NCBI GenBank assembly: GCA_023396625.1
Contig: JAEWVY010000100.1
Span: 1-27,290 of the forward strand
Length of the DNA: 27,290 bases
Origin: Pseudomonadota bacterium
Lineage (GTDB): Bacteria; Pseudomonadota; Gammaproteobacteria; Burkholderiales; Burkholderiaceae_C
Direction: 5' to 3'
Under the pieces are notes generated by a model. That model was given only the letters and a program-made list of their open reading frames with translations. It ran no database searches and was not told the origin of the DNA. Below, in pieces: positions 1 through 8,095 of this stretch. A program made the translations under genes and the position numbers. Numbering within the stretch: position 1 is the stretch's first letter; each line of letters begins with the position of its first letter.

Positions 1-740
1 AGAAGCACACGCCCGGCATACCGGCGGCCCTGGTGCAAGGCAACCAGACGCAGCTGGACGACTGGGCCGCGCAAGCGGGCCACATCCTGGCGGGCATGCG
101 CGTGGCGGGGGGCAGCGTGCTGCCGTCACGCCCTGTGCCGGGCAAGCGCGTGCGCCCCTGGATGGCTATCGTGCCTGAAGACCCTGCGGCAGCAGACAAG
201 CAGTTCCGCCAATGGCGGCGGCAGTGGCTGCCAGGCTTTGCGCTGGTGGGGCGCGACGACCTGTTGGCCGAGCGCCTGAAAGACCTACGTACCACCCAGC
301 CCGACGCCACGCTGCTGGATGCCTGGCTGCATGCAGCCCGGTTCAACTACGTGCCCGTGGTGCCTGACGGCGGAGCGCCTGCAACCGACAGGCAGGTGAA
401 GTGGGCAGACCCCCAGCGGCCCAAGGGTAGCGGCTGGGTGGTACCCATCCCCGTGGGCTATGCCGCGCTCACGCCCCTCCACGCCCCTGGCACCGTGCGC
501 AATGCGCGCGATGCCACGGTGCCCATGCGCTTTGTGGAATCGGTCTATGCGCTGGGCGAATGGATCAGCCCGCATCGCCTGACGCACCTAGGCCAGCTGC
601 TATGGTGTGCCGAAGCCGACGAAGCGCGGGGCCTGTACCGCTGCCGCAATGGCTACCAGCCCGAAAAGGCAGAAGACGCTGGCGCGGACGCCACGGCACC
701 CACCGAATTGGACGACGCCGAGGCCTATGACTACACCTGA
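1..740 (+). CDS. csy2: Csy2/Cas5f, type I-F Cascade subunit (5'-truncated by window edge)
   Basis: This is the C-terminal part of Csy2 (Cas5f), which pairs with Csy1 to bind the 5' handle of the crRNA in the type I-F surveillance complex. The frame is open to the left edge of the window, so about 245 residues are visible of a family length near 300-330; the GTG at 33 is internal, not a start. The identification rests on the residues visible (for example the PVPGKRVRPW and WVVPIPVGYAALTPLH stretches) and on the position directly before csy3, cas6f and an I-F array, which is the fixed I-F gene order. cas1, cas2-3 and csy1 would be expected upstream, outside the window. The TGA at 738-740 is followed by a 56-bp gap before csy3, so the genes are probably cotranscribed. 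Confidence 0.88.
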   Translation, partial: KHTPGIPAALVQGNQTQLDDWAAQAGHILAGMRVAGGSVLPSRPVPGKRVRPWMAIVPEDPAAADKQFRQWRRQWLPGFALVGRDDLLAERLKDLRTTQPDATLLDAWLHAARFNYVPVVPDGGAPATDRQVKWADPQRPKGSGWVVPIPVGYAALTPLHAPGTVRNARDATVPMRFVESVYALGEWISPHRLTHLGQLLWCAEADEARGLYRCRNGYQPEKAEDAGADATAPTELDDAEAYDYT

Positions 741-796
741 GCCCCGCGTGTCCTTGCCTTCGCATTCAACAAACCCATTTTTGAAAGATTGACACC

Positions 797-1822
797 ATGA
801 CCGACAAACTTACCACCGCCTCCGTCCTGGCTTTTGAACGCAAGCTGGACCCCTCTGACGCCGTGTTCCATGCAGGCCGCTGGGACGACCGTGCACAGTC
901 GCACGCCTGGCAGCCCGTAGCAGTGAGGGCCAAGTCTGTGCGCGGCACCATCAGCAACCGCCTCAAGGCCAAGGACCAAGACCCTGCCAAGCTGGACGCC
1001 GCCATTGAGAACCCCAACCTGCAAACCGTGGACGTGGCGGCGTTGCCCTCGGAGGCTGACACGCTCAAGGTGCAGTTCACGCTGCGCGTGCTGGGTGGCG
1101 CAGGCACGCCATCGGCTTGCAACAGCGCGGGCTACCAGGCCAAACTGCTGGCCACCGTGCAGGGCTACAAGCAGCAGCACGGGTTTGGCGAGCTGGCCCG
1201 GCGCTACGCGGCCAACCTGGCCAACGGCCGCTTCTTGTGGCGCAACCGTGCAGGGGCCGAGCAAGTCGAAGTAACCGTGGAACAGATGCACAACGGGCAG
1301 GCAGTACATACATGGTCTTTTGATGCCCTGGCGCTCAATACACGGGCAGTAGGCGCTATCAATAGTGAAATAAAAGGTTTGAGCGAACTGGGCCAGGCCA
1401 TTGCCGCCGGGCTGGCCGGTTCGCAGCATGTGCTGCTACGGGTAACGGCCTTTGTGCGCCAAGGCGCGGGGCAAGAGGTTTTCCCGTCGCAAGAGCTGAT
1501 TCTGGACAAGGACAGCGCAAAGAAAAGCAAAACGCTGTATTACGTGGACGGCGTGGCCGCCATCCACTCGCAAAAGATTGGCAACGCCATCCGCACCATC
1601 GACACCTGGTATGAAGGCGCTGAAGAACTGGGCCCCATCGCGGTGGAGCCCTACGGATCTGTCACCACCCAGGGCAAGGCGTACCGCCAGCCCAAGCAAA
1701 AGCTCGACTTCTACACCTTGCTGGACAACTGGCTACTGAAAGACCAAGTGCCGCCTGCGGAGCAGCAGCACTTTGTGATGGCGGTGCTGATCCGTGGCGG
1801 CGTGTTTGGCGATGCCAGCTGA
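797..1822 (+). CDS. csy3: Csy3/Cas7f, type I-F Cascade backbone subunit
   Basis: Csy3 (Cas7f) is the six-copy backbone protein that coats the spacer part of the crRNA in the type I-F complex. The 341-residue product has the usual family length and the characteristic N-terminus with [10 protein letters not shown] near residues 14-23. Other conserved stretches include the [10 protein letters not shown] segment near residues 48-57 and the FLWRNR segment near residue 150. The ATG at 797 follows a modest AAAGATTG ribosome-binding stretch. The gene lies 56 bp after csy2 and 13 bp before the chosen start of cas6f. There is no frameshift or internal stop, so the effector operon looks intact as far as it is visible. 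Confidence 0.95.
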   Translation: MTDKLTTASVLAFERKLDPSDAVFHAGRWDDRAQSHAWQPVAVRAKSVRGTISNRLKAKDQDPAKLDAAIENPNLQTVDVAALPSEADTLKVQFTLRVLGGAGTPSACNSAGYQAKLLATVQGYKQQHGFGELARRYAANLANGRFLWRNRAGAEQVEVTVEQMHNGQAVHTWSFDALALNTRAVGAINSEIKGLSELGQAIAAGLAGSQHVLLRVTAFVRQGAGQEVFPSQELILDKDSAKKSKTLYYVDGVAAIHSQKIGNAIRTIDTWYEGAEELGPIAVEPYGSVTTQGKAYRQPKQKLDFYTLLDNWLLKDQVPPAEQQHFVMAVLIRGGVFGDAS

Positions 1823-1835
1823 TGCGCGAAGCACC

Positions 1836-2411
1836 ATGACCACGCACTACATCAACATCACCCTGCTGCCCGACCCGGAGTTCAGCCACGCGCACCTGCT
1901 GGGCGCGCTGGTGGCCAAGCTACACCGAGCGCTGGCGCAAAGGCAAACCACCGACATTGGCGTGAGCTACCCGCAGCACATCGGCCAACCGCTGACAAAG
2001 CGCACCCTGGGCGCGGTGCTACGCCTGCACGGCACGCCCGAGGCGCTGCAGCACCTGATGGGGCAGGACTGGCTCAAAGGCATGCGGGACCACACGCAGG
2101 TGGGCGAGCTGCTGCCAGTGCCCGCCAACGCGCAGCACCGCACTGTGCGCCGCCGCCAGTTCAAAACCAACGCGGACCGCCTGCGCCGCCGCCGCATGCA
2201 GCGCAAAGGCGAAACCGCCGAACAGGCCACCGCCGCCATCCCCGACACGGTGGAGCGCCACCCCGACTTGCCGTTTGTGCAACTGCGAAGTCACAGCACC
2301 GGACAGACGTTCTACTTGTACGTGGAACACAGTCCATTGCAGACGCAGTCTGTACCCGGAATCTTTAGCAGCTACGGCTTGGGCCAGGAAGCAACCGTGC
2401 CTTGGTTTTGA
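1836..2411 (+). CDS. cas6f: Cas6f/Csy4, crRNA-processing endoribonuclease
   Basis: Cas6f (Csy4) cleaves the pre-crRNA at the base of each repeat hairpin and stays bound to the 3' stem-loop of the mature crRNA. The 191-residue product starts MTTHYINITLLPDPEF, like Pseudomonas Csy4. His30 matches catalytic His29, Ser152 in LRSHSTGQ matches Ser148, and Tyr180 in the C-terminal YGL motif matches Tyr176; the protein ends VPWF as in that family. An arginine-rich helix near residues 105-123 (RLRRRRMQR) matches the RNA-binding helix. The frame is open back to 1794, but the ATG at 1836 gives the correct family N-terminus and lies just past the csy3 stop. All visible catalytic residues are present, so processing should be functional. 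Confidence 0.96.
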   Translation: MTTHYINITLLPDPEFSHAHLLGALVAKLHRALAQRQTTDIGVSYPQHIGQPLTKRTLGAVLRLHGTPEALQHLMGQDWLKGMRDHTQVGELLPVPANAQHRTVRRRQFKTNADRLRRRRMQRKGETAEQATAAIPDTVERHPDLPFVQLRSHSTGQTFYLYVEHSPLQTQSVPGIFSSYGLGQEATVPWF

Positions 2412-2445
2412 CCCTATTTTTCTGTGCTCTCGACAGTTCTTTGTA

Positions 2446-2458
2446 AATCAAGAACTTA
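2446..2458 (+). promoter_or_regulatory. IHF-binding consensus in CRISPR leader
   Basis: AATCAAGAACTTA matches the IHF consensus WATCAANNNNTTR at every defined position. It lies 84 bp before the first repeat. IHF bends the leader for Cas1-Cas2-3 spacer integration in known type I-F systems, so this site supports an adaptation-competent leader. The match is seen directly; binding is inferred. Confidence 0.65.
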
Positions 2459-2482
2459 TAGCGCGCCCAAGAAATTTGGGGG

Positions 2483-2512
2483 TTCAGACTTACAAGGCAA
2501 TTTTTCTATAAA
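2483..2512 (+). promoter_or_regulatory. Putative pre-crRNA promoter
   Basis: TATAAA at 2507-2512 (5 of 6 to a sigma-70 -10 box) lies 18 bp after TTCAGA at 2483-2488 (4 of 6 to a -35 box). Transcription would begin about 20-25 bp before the first repeat and read through the array. The -35 box is weak, so the assignment is tentative. Confidence 0.4.
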
Positions 2513-3170
2513 TAACAAGCATTTACAGGATTCTCTTTCCAGTTCACTGCCGCATAGGCAGCTCAGAAAGATCGACGGCCCGGTCAGAGCAGTACCATGC
2601 GCGTTCACTGCCGCATAGGCAGCTCAGAAATCAAACAGAGTGGAGAGGTCGGACGGATCGTAGTTCACTGCCGCATAGGCAGCTCAGAAATTCGCCGGTG
2701 TAGTAGTCGTAGCCGATGGCGTGTTCACTGCCGCATAGGCAGCTCAGAAAACGACGGCACCACCTGGCGCACCGCGCACACCGTTCACTGCCGCATAGGC
2801 AGCTCAGAAAACCAGCGGTGCTCCCAAACGTAATCTGACTAGGTTCACTGCCGCATAGGCAGCTCAGAAATGAAAGGCGTGGTTGCCAGGGAGTTCTTTG
2901 ATGTTCACTGCCGCATAGGCAGCTCAGAAATACTTGGCGCGCGTGAAGATCGGGGAGGTTTTGTTCACTGCCGCATAGGCAGCTCAGAAAATCAGAGCCT
3001 GCCGTGATCCTTCATCCAACCAGTTCACTGCCGCATAGGCAGCTCAGAAAAGAAAGGCGCGCCGCGCGGAACGTCAGCGGGCGTTCACTGCCGCATAGGC
3101 AGCTCAGAAAATACCGGTCAACGGGGACTACACGCTGGCGTTGTTCACTGCCGCATAGGCAGCTCAGAAA

Positions 3171-3202
3171 ACTGCCGCCCGTTGCAACGGGTGGAGACGC
3201 AC
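3171..3202 (+). repeat. Spacer 11, first copy of a duplicated spacer
   Basis: This 32-nt spacer, beginning ACTGCCGCCCGTTG, is identical to spacer 13 at 3291-3322. The two copies are separated by repeat 12, spacer 12 and repeat 13. Confidence 0.97.
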
Positions 3203-3290
3203 GTTCACTGCCGCATAGGCAGCTCAGAAATTCACATACTCCAGGGCGTTGCCGTCCATGGTGTTCACTGCCGCATAGGCAGCTCAGAAA

Positions 3291-3322
3291 ACTGCCGCCC
3301 GTTGCAACGGGTGGAGACGCAC
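3291..3322 (+). repeat. Spacer 13, second copy of the duplicated spacer
   Basis: This spacer is identical over all 32 nt to spacer 11 at 3171-3202. The duplicated unit is 120 bp from start to start, exactly two repeat-spacer units. Confidence 0.97.
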
Positions 3323-5231
3323 GTTCACTGCCGCATAGGCAGCTCAGAAATCTGTTGCTGCATCGCGCAGACGTGAAATATCGTTCACTGCCGCATAGGC
3401 AGCTCAGAAAAGGAAAACCGATCCGCTATAGACGCGCGGGGAGTTCACTGCCGCATAGGCAGCTCAGAAAACACGGGCCTGCACGTTGTTGCTGAGCTCG
3501 TTGTTCACTGCCGCATAGGCAGCTCAGAAAGGCTGCCTGTGGGCCGGCAGCAAGGGCTTGGCGTTCACTGCCGCATAGGCAGCTCAGAAACAAGGGCCAT
3601 CAGCATGCTGATGACACCGTCGAGTTCACTGCCGCATAGGCAGCTCAGAAAAAGGTCATCGCTCACTTCGTGAAAGCCTCGCGGTTCACTGCCGCATAGG
3701 CAGCTCAGAAAAGCTGGGGCAGCGGCATCGAGCAACAGATGATGTTCACTGCCGCATAGGCAGCTCAGAAAATGCGTTGCCGCGTTGACGCCGCCGCCCC
3801 ATCGTTCACTGCCGCATAGGCAGCTCAGAAAACAGGTGTATGAGAGCATCAGGAATAAGGCTGGTTCACTGCCGCATAGGCAGCTCAGAAATTCGCGTCA
3901 ACGCCGCCCGGCGTGGCCCACGAGTTCACTGCCGCATAGGCAGCTCAGAAAAATGCCACCCGCTTTTAGTACCCCCACCCCCAGTTCACTGCCGCATAGG
4001 CAGCTCAGAAATGGCACGGCAGCACCTGCTCTACAGCGTCCTGGTTCACTGCCGCATAGGCAGCTCAGAAACTCAGCGCGCGCAGTCGCGCGCGCATGTT
4101 TGGGTTCACTGCCGCATAGGCAGCTCAGAAATTCAGCAGCGCCTGCCGCACGTCACCCACAGGGTTCACTGCCGCATAGGCAGCTCAGAAAAGGGCCGCA
4201 TCCGTGCGGCCGTCACCGCGCTCGTTCACTGCCGCATAGGCAGCTCAGAAAAGGATCAGAATCACCATCTTGCGCGAGGCATTGTTCACTGCCGCATAGG
4301 CAGCTCAGAAAACCCACTCGGTATTGATCAAGTGCCGCACCGGGGTTCACTGCCGCATAGGCAGCTCAGAAAAGACCCGATGCGTCGGCCACAGCCTCCG
4401 CACCGTTCACTGCCGCATAGGCAGCTCAGAAATTGCCATGCGGCCAGGGCCAGGCCACACGGGCGTTCACTGCCGCATAGGCAGCTCAGAAATCATGCAA
4501 ATCGCGGCTTCTCTCGTGGGCCGTGTTCACTGCCGCATAGGCAGCTCAGAAAGTGTGCACCACGATGATCTGGTTGTCCGCGGTGTTCACTGCCGCATAG
4601 GCAGCTCAGAAATCTGCCGGGGCCTGCGTGGTGTCGTCGATTGCGTTCACTGCCGCATAGGCAGCTCAGAAAACCCTATACGGGGGTGGTTGCAGGGGCT
4701 GCAAGTTCACTGCCGCATAGGCAGCTCAGAAACTTCGGAAAATCCGTAACGTGGCGGGTTATCCGTTCACTGCCGCATAGGCAGCTCAGAAATGAAGGAC
4801 CGCACGGGGAACCGGCGGTTCTGGGTTCACTGCCGCATAGGCAGCTCAGAAATCCAGCGTTGCGTCCCATGCGGTTTCCAGGTCGTTCACTGCCGCATAG
4901 GCAGCTCAGAAACTGACGCGCGAGATCGGCGGGAAGTTGGAAGAGGTTCACTGCCGCATAGGCAGCTCAGAAATACGCGACCGAGCTGGCGTTGTACGCT
5001 GGCGAGTTCACTGCCGCATAGGCAGCTCAGAAAATGCTGGGCATTGGCGCGCGGCTGCGGGACGCGTTCACTGCCGCATAGGCAGCTCAGAAACGCGCAA
5101 AAGTCACAGAAACCGGCGTCTCCACCGTTCACTGCCGCATAGGCAGCTCAGAAAGCCTCGGGGTCAGGGCTCGGAGGGCCGGAGGGGTTCACTGCCGCAT
5201 AGGCAGCTCAGAAATTGGAGCAGGGTGGATC

Positions 5232-5239
5232 GAACGACC
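5232..5239. repeat. Left 8-bp target-site duplication of the IS66 element
   Basis: GAACGACC directly precedes the left inverted repeat and is repeated at 7752-7759 directly after the right inverted repeat. An 8-bp duplication is the normal length for the IS66 family. Confidence 0.96.
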
Positions 5240-5266
5240 GTAAGCCGTCAATGAACCACGCCCTTG
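5240..5266. repeat. IS66 left terminal inverted repeat
   Basis: This 27-bp terminus begins GTAAGCCGTCAATGAACC and is the perfect reverse complement of 7725-7751. It lies about 35 bp beyond the tnpC stop codon. Confidence 0.95.
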
Positions 5267-5301
5267 CGCGTGATGTCCGAAGCCGATCTGCGTAGAGTGG
5301 T

Positions 5302-6861
5302 CTACTGTGAGCAGAGCGCGATATTCCAGGGTAGCAGCGCTTCGTAGTCGTCGGCCGTCTGCGCCAGCGGCAGCTTCTTGAACAGTGCCACAAGGTATCG
5401 GTAGGGCTCGACGTTGTTGGCCTTGGCGGTCTCGATCAACGAGTAGAGGTTGGCGCTGGCGTTCGCTCCGCCCACGGTGTTAGCGAACAGCCAGCTTCGC
5501 CTTCCGACGACGAAGGGCCGGATCGCGTTTTCCACCGGATTGGAGTCCAGCGGCCAGGTGCCGTTCTCCAGGAACCGCACGAGCTTAGGCCACTGCCCGT
5601 GCAGGTAGTGCAGTGCTTCGCCCAGCAAGCTCGACGGCGCGATGGCGTGCAGGTGCGTGAGCAGCAGTTGTTCGATCTTGCGCACGACTGCGGCGCTGTA
5701 GCGCGAGCGCAGACGTAGCCGGCGCGCTGGCGTCCAGCCCTTGGCCAGCGCCTCTGCGCGATACAGCTTGCCAATGAGCCGCACGAACCGAGTCGCGATC
5801 TGATCGGGCGAACGCGCGGCCTTCGGGATGGCCTCCTCGGCTTTGATGAACGGGCGCCGCGCGTGAACCCAGCACCCGAGATGCGTGAGGCCACCGGCCC
5901 TGGCGATGCCGTTGTAGACCTCGTAGCCGTCGCTCATGAGCGTGGTGCCGGGCCGGATGCCGGCATAAAGTTTCTCGGCGTGCACGGCGCCGCGCCCCGG
6001 CGCATAGGCGAACAGCCGCACCGGTGGACCGGTACCGTTCATTTGCGCCCACATGTAGCTCTTGGTCTGAGCCTTGCGCCCGGGCTCCTTGAGTACCTGG
6101 ACCGTGGTCTCGTCGCCGTAGATCAGGTCTGAATCGAGCAGGTGATCGCGCAGCAGGTTGATGACCGGCTGCACGGCTCGGCCGATTCGCACGACACCGG
6201 CGGCCAGCGTATTGCTCACGATGTCGCCACCGAAGCGACGCAGCAGCGCGGCCGTGCGATACAGCGGCATGCCGAACTGGTACTTGCCCGTGATGACCCA
6301 GGCCTGGGCCTGCTCGGTGAGCAGCCCGCGCGGGATGATGCGTGCCGGCGTCGGTGCAACCTTCAGGCTCTGATCGCAACAAGGACATGCGTACTTGATG
6401 CGGTGATGCTGCAGCACGCGAACCTGCTCGGAGATGACGTCTATCTGCTCGCTGATCTCGGCGCCGATCTCCACCAGCGCGTGGCCGTCATGGGCGCACA
6501 CACGCTGGTCCTCGGGCAGCTCGTGGCGCACGATCTCGCGCGCCAGCGCTGGGTCCAGCGGCTTGCGCCCGCGCTTCTTGCGTTGATGCCCGGCGACCGG
6601 TGTCGATTCCTCTTCGTCGGTCTGCGCCGGCGGCGTCTGCTCGGTGGGTGCGAGTGCTTCGGCCTCGTTGAGGAACAGGTCCTTCTGATCAGTGCCGCGC
6701 GCTTCGCTCTTGGCGGCGAAGAGCTGGCGCTGCAGCGATCTCAGCCGCTGCAGTGCGAGGTCTCGTTCGGTGGTGGCCACCCGCAGCGCGCCGGCCAGCG
6801 CATCGCGCTCGGCAATGAGCGCAGCGAGTTCTTCGGCGGTGATGGTGGCAGGCGGCGACAC
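5302..6861 (-). CDS. tnpC: IS66-family transposase TnpC (DDE)
   Basis: TnpC is the DDE transposase that cuts and joins the IS ends. The 519-residue product has the usual family length. It starts with a leucine-rich coiled coil (about residues 8-50), followed by an acidic linker, a basic KKRGRKPLDP stretch (residues 95-104) and a zinc-finger-like region with CAHDGH (residues 122-127) and CPCC (159-162). The catalytic triad is visible as Asp250 (YGDETTV), Asp311 (MSDGYEVY) and Glu444 (NPVENAIRP). The frame is uninterrupted and ends with TAG at 5302-5304. It starts 35 bp after the tnpB stop, so it probably shares the tnpA-tnpB transcript. Confidence 0.96.
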   Translation of the reverse strand: MSPPATITAEELAALIAERDALAGALRVATTERDLALQRLRSLQRQLFAAKSEARGTDQKDLFLNEAEALAPTEQTPPAQTDEEESTPVAGHQRKKRGRKPLDPALAREIVRHELPEDQRVCAHDGHALVEIGAEISEQIDVISEQVRVLQHHRIKYACPCCDQSLKVAPTPARIIPRGLLTEQAQAWVITGKYQFGMPLYRTAALLRRFGGDIVSNTLAAGVVRIGRAVQPVINLLRDHLLDSDLIYGDETTVQVLKEPGRKAQTKSYMWAQMNGTGPPVRLFAYAPGRGAVHAEKLYAGIRPGTTLMSDGYEVYNGIARAGGLTHLGCWVHARRPFIKAEEAIPKAARSPDQIATRFVRLIGKLYRAEALAKGWTPARRLRLRSRYSAAVVRKIEQLLLTHLHAIAPSSLLGEALHYLHGQWPKLVRFLENGTWPLDSNPVENAIRPFVVGRRSWLFANTVGGANASANLYSLIETAKANNVEPYRYLVALFKKLPLAQTADDYEALLPWNIALCSQ

Positions 6862-6896
6862 GCCAGCTTGGATCGGCCCGCCGCATCATCGTTCCT

Positions 6897-7247
6897 TCAG
6901 GCCACGCTGGAATAGCGCAGATGAGAGTGGCGTTGCACCACCGCGATGTCGATGCCCTCGAGCAACCAGTGCAGCTGCTCGGCTGTCAGCGTGGGAACGG
7001 CATCGGCCGAGGGCCAGATGAACCGGTCCTTCTCCAGGCGCTTGAGCAACAGCCAGAAGCCGTTGCGCTCCCAGCCCAAGATCTTGACCCGATCGCGCCG
7101 GCGGTTGCTGAACACGTATGCGCACGAGGCAAACGGGTCCAGGCCCAGCGCCTGTTCCACCAGCACTGCCAATCCGTTGATGCTCAGGCGGAAGTCCACG
7201 GGCTGGCGGTGCAGGTAGACCTTCAGTCCTTCATCGAAGCGGAACAC
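6897..7247 (-). CDS. tnpB: IS66 accessory protein TnpB
   Basis: TnpB is the small IS66 Orf2 accessory protein, needed for transposition together with TnpC in studied IS66 elements. The 116-residue product is recognised by its N-terminus (FRFDEGLKVYLH, then PVDFR), by the SNRRRDRVKIL core and by the GFWLLLKRLEK helix. The start is a GTG at 7245-7247, chosen because family members begin MFRFDEG or similar; the frame stays open further upstream but that part is the other-frame image of tnpA. The start overlaps the tnpA end by 25 bp, which suggests translational coupling. The reading frame is intact. Confidence 0.9.
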   Translation of the reverse strand: MFRFDEGLKVYLHRQPVDFRLSINGLAVLVEQALGLDPFASCAYVFSNRRRDRVKILGWERNGFWLLLKRLEKDRFIWPSADAVPTLTAEQLHWLLEGIDIAVVQRHSHLRYSSVA

Positions 7248-7666
7248 CGCAGCCTCCCAAGCGCCTGGATCACTTCGCCGACGTTGCGCAGCTCGACGCC
7301 GCGCAAGTCGATCGCCACGCCATTGGGCAAGCGGGCCTGCACATCCATCACGGCGACGATGTCGTCGCCGCTTCGCACCCTGATCGGCGACGCTGGCGGC
7401 ACAGTGACAGCCACGAACGCCGAGGGCGAGGGAACCACGCTGGCAACGGTATTGCGAGCACGCCCACCATGGCCATGCTCGCGCAGCCACCGGCTCACCT
7501 GGTTGGCATTGACGCCGCACTCGCGCGCTAGGCGCGACACCGAGGCGCCCGGCTGCAGACACAGCGCCACCAGCTGCGACTTCGCCGCTGCGTCTTACAC
7601 GCTGCGTCCGTCGCTCTTGTGCCCCACCACCAGTCGGCGTTTGAGGTCTTCCAAATCGTCTGTCAT
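7223..7666 (-). pseudogene. tnpA: IS66 TnpA with an in-frame nonsense codon
   Basis: TnpA is the helix-turn-helix accessory protein of IS66 elements. Read from the ATG at 7664-7666 the product begins MTDDLEDLKRRLVVGHKSDG, typical for the family, but codon 24 is TAA (7595-7597 on the minus strand) where relatives commonly have tyrosine in SVYDAAAKSQL. After the stop the frame continues normally through the helix-turn-helix (CGVNANQVSRWLREHG) to TGA at 7223. One substitution, TAC or TAT to TAA, would account for it. Re-initiation at a downstream GTG or the ATG at 7570 could still give a protein of about 115 residues that keeps the helix-turn-helix, so complete loss of function is not certain. 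A sequencing error is the main other explanation. Confidence 0.85.
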
Positions 7667-7667
7667 T

Positions 7668-7699
7668 TACGTTCCCACGTTGATCTACGTGGGAACGTA
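7668..7699 (-). promoter_or_regulatory. Perfect 13-bp hairpin just upstream of the tnpA start codon
   Basis: TACGTTCCCACGT (7668-7680) and ACGTGGGAACGTA (7687-7699) are perfect reverse complements around a 6-nt loop. In the tnpA transcript the hairpin would end one base before the ATG and would bury the only purine-rich stretch (GTGGGAA) that could serve as a ribosome-binding site. It could hold transposase expression down or be a protein-binding operator. The structure is seen; its role is inferred. Confidence 0.6.
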
Positions 7700-7724
7700 G
7701 GCTGCCAGGTCGCAGCCTGCGGCT

Positions 7725-7751
7725 CAAGGGCGTGGTTCATTGACGGCTTAC
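7725..7751. repeat. IS66 right terminal inverted repeat
   Basis: This 27-bp terminus ends GGTTCATTGACGGCTTAC and is the perfect reverse complement of 5240-5266. It lies 25 bp upstream of the tnpA hairpin, so any tnpA promoter must lie within or very near this end. Confidence 0.95.
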
Positions 7752-7759
7752 GAACGACC
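7752..7759. repeat. Right 8-bp target-site duplication of the IS66 element
   Basis: GAACGACC is identical to 5232-5239. It is followed by TGGAGAA (7760-7766), the last 7 nt of the broken spacer, and then by a perfect repeat at 7767. Confidence 0.96.
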
Positions 7760-8095
7760 TGGAGAAGTTCACTGCCGCATAGGCAGCTCAGAAATACCCA
7801 ACAGGTTGGCATCGGTAGTTACCACAGTTCACTGCCGCATAGGCAGCTCAGAAAAGCTCATGGTGTTCAGACAGGAAGGACTGTATGTTCACTGCCGCAT
7901 AGGCAGCTCAGAAAGTGGAGCGAACTATGAACGCCTGGAACGCAACGTTCACTGCCGCATAGGCAGCTCAGAAATGTCCCTGTGTCATCTGCGCAACTCC
8001 AACCGAGTTCACTGCCGCATAGGCAGCTCAGAAACTACATGGGCGGGGACCGGTCAGGCTTCACGGAGTTCACTGCCGCATAGGCAGCTCAGGAA
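7760..8095 (+). CRISPR. Type I-F CRISPR array, leader-distal part (6 repeats)
   Basis: This is the continuation of the same array past the IS66 element: the 7-nt end of spacer 45, then repeats at 7767, 7827, 7887, 7947, 8007 and 8068. The first five repeats match the leader-side consensus. The terminal repeat (8068-8095) ends CAGGAA instead of CAGAAA, the single-base decay often seen at the trailer end. Spacers 46-49 are 32 nt and spacer 50 (8035-8067) is 33 nt. These spacers are now 2.5 kb further from the leader promoter than before the insertion. Confidence 0.98.

Larger units (their letters stand above)
2412..2541 (+). promoter_or_regulatory. CRISPR leader
   Basis: This 130-bp gap between cas6f and the first repeat is clearly richer in A+T than its surroundings. 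It contains an IHF consensus site and a plausible promoter, as expected for an I-F leader. New spacers should be inserted at its right edge (2541/2542), and the array is read rightward from here. No rho-independent terminator is obvious after cas6f. Confidence 0.85.
2542..5239 (+). CRISPR. Type I-F CRISPR array, leader-proximal part (45 repeats)
   Basis: There are 45 repeats of 28 bp, the first at 2542-2569 and the last at 5187-5214. By eye all are identical, beginning GTTCACTGCCG and ending CTCAGAAA. The repeat holds a CTGCC-GCATA-GGCAG stem-loop, the Cas6f substrate; cleavage after GGCAG would leave the 8-nt handle CTCAGAAA. Spacers are 32 nt except spacers 1 (2570-2602), 18 (3591-3623), 30 (4312-4344), 40 (4913-4945) and 43 (5094-5126), which are 33 nt. 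Spacers 11 and 13 are the same. The last 25 nt (5215-5239) are the first part of spacer 45, which is broken by an insertion sequence. No spacer was recognised as matching another part of this window by eye. Confidence 0.99.
5240..7751 (-). mobile_element. IS66-family insertion sequence interrupting CRISPR spacer 45
   Basis: This is a complete 2,512-bp element with 27-bp perfect terminal inverted repeats (5240-5266 and 7725-7751, outer ends GTAAGCCGTC) and the 8-bp target duplication GAACGACC. It carries the three standard IS66 genes in order tnpA-tnpB-tnpC, all leftward, opposite to the direction of array transcription. The element sits within a spacer: 25 nt of spacer before it plus 7 nt after it (7760-7766) restore a 32-nt spacer once one duplication copy is removed. 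tnpA carries a nonsense codon, so the copy may be unable to move without help from another copy. The identical repeats on both sides suggest a fairly recent insertion. Confidence 0.97.

Noticed and set aside
2597..5254. Several long open frames across the array encoding repeated HCRIGSSE or SLPHRQLRK units
   Set aside because: The repeat-spacer unit is 60 bp, a multiple of three, so the repeats stay in frame and give false repeat proteins. The spacers are unrelated in sequence and the array is plainly a CRISPR.
2542..8095. Self-targeting spacers against genes in this window
   Set aside because: None was recognised by eye in either orientation. A proper alignment was not possible, so this is only a weak negative.
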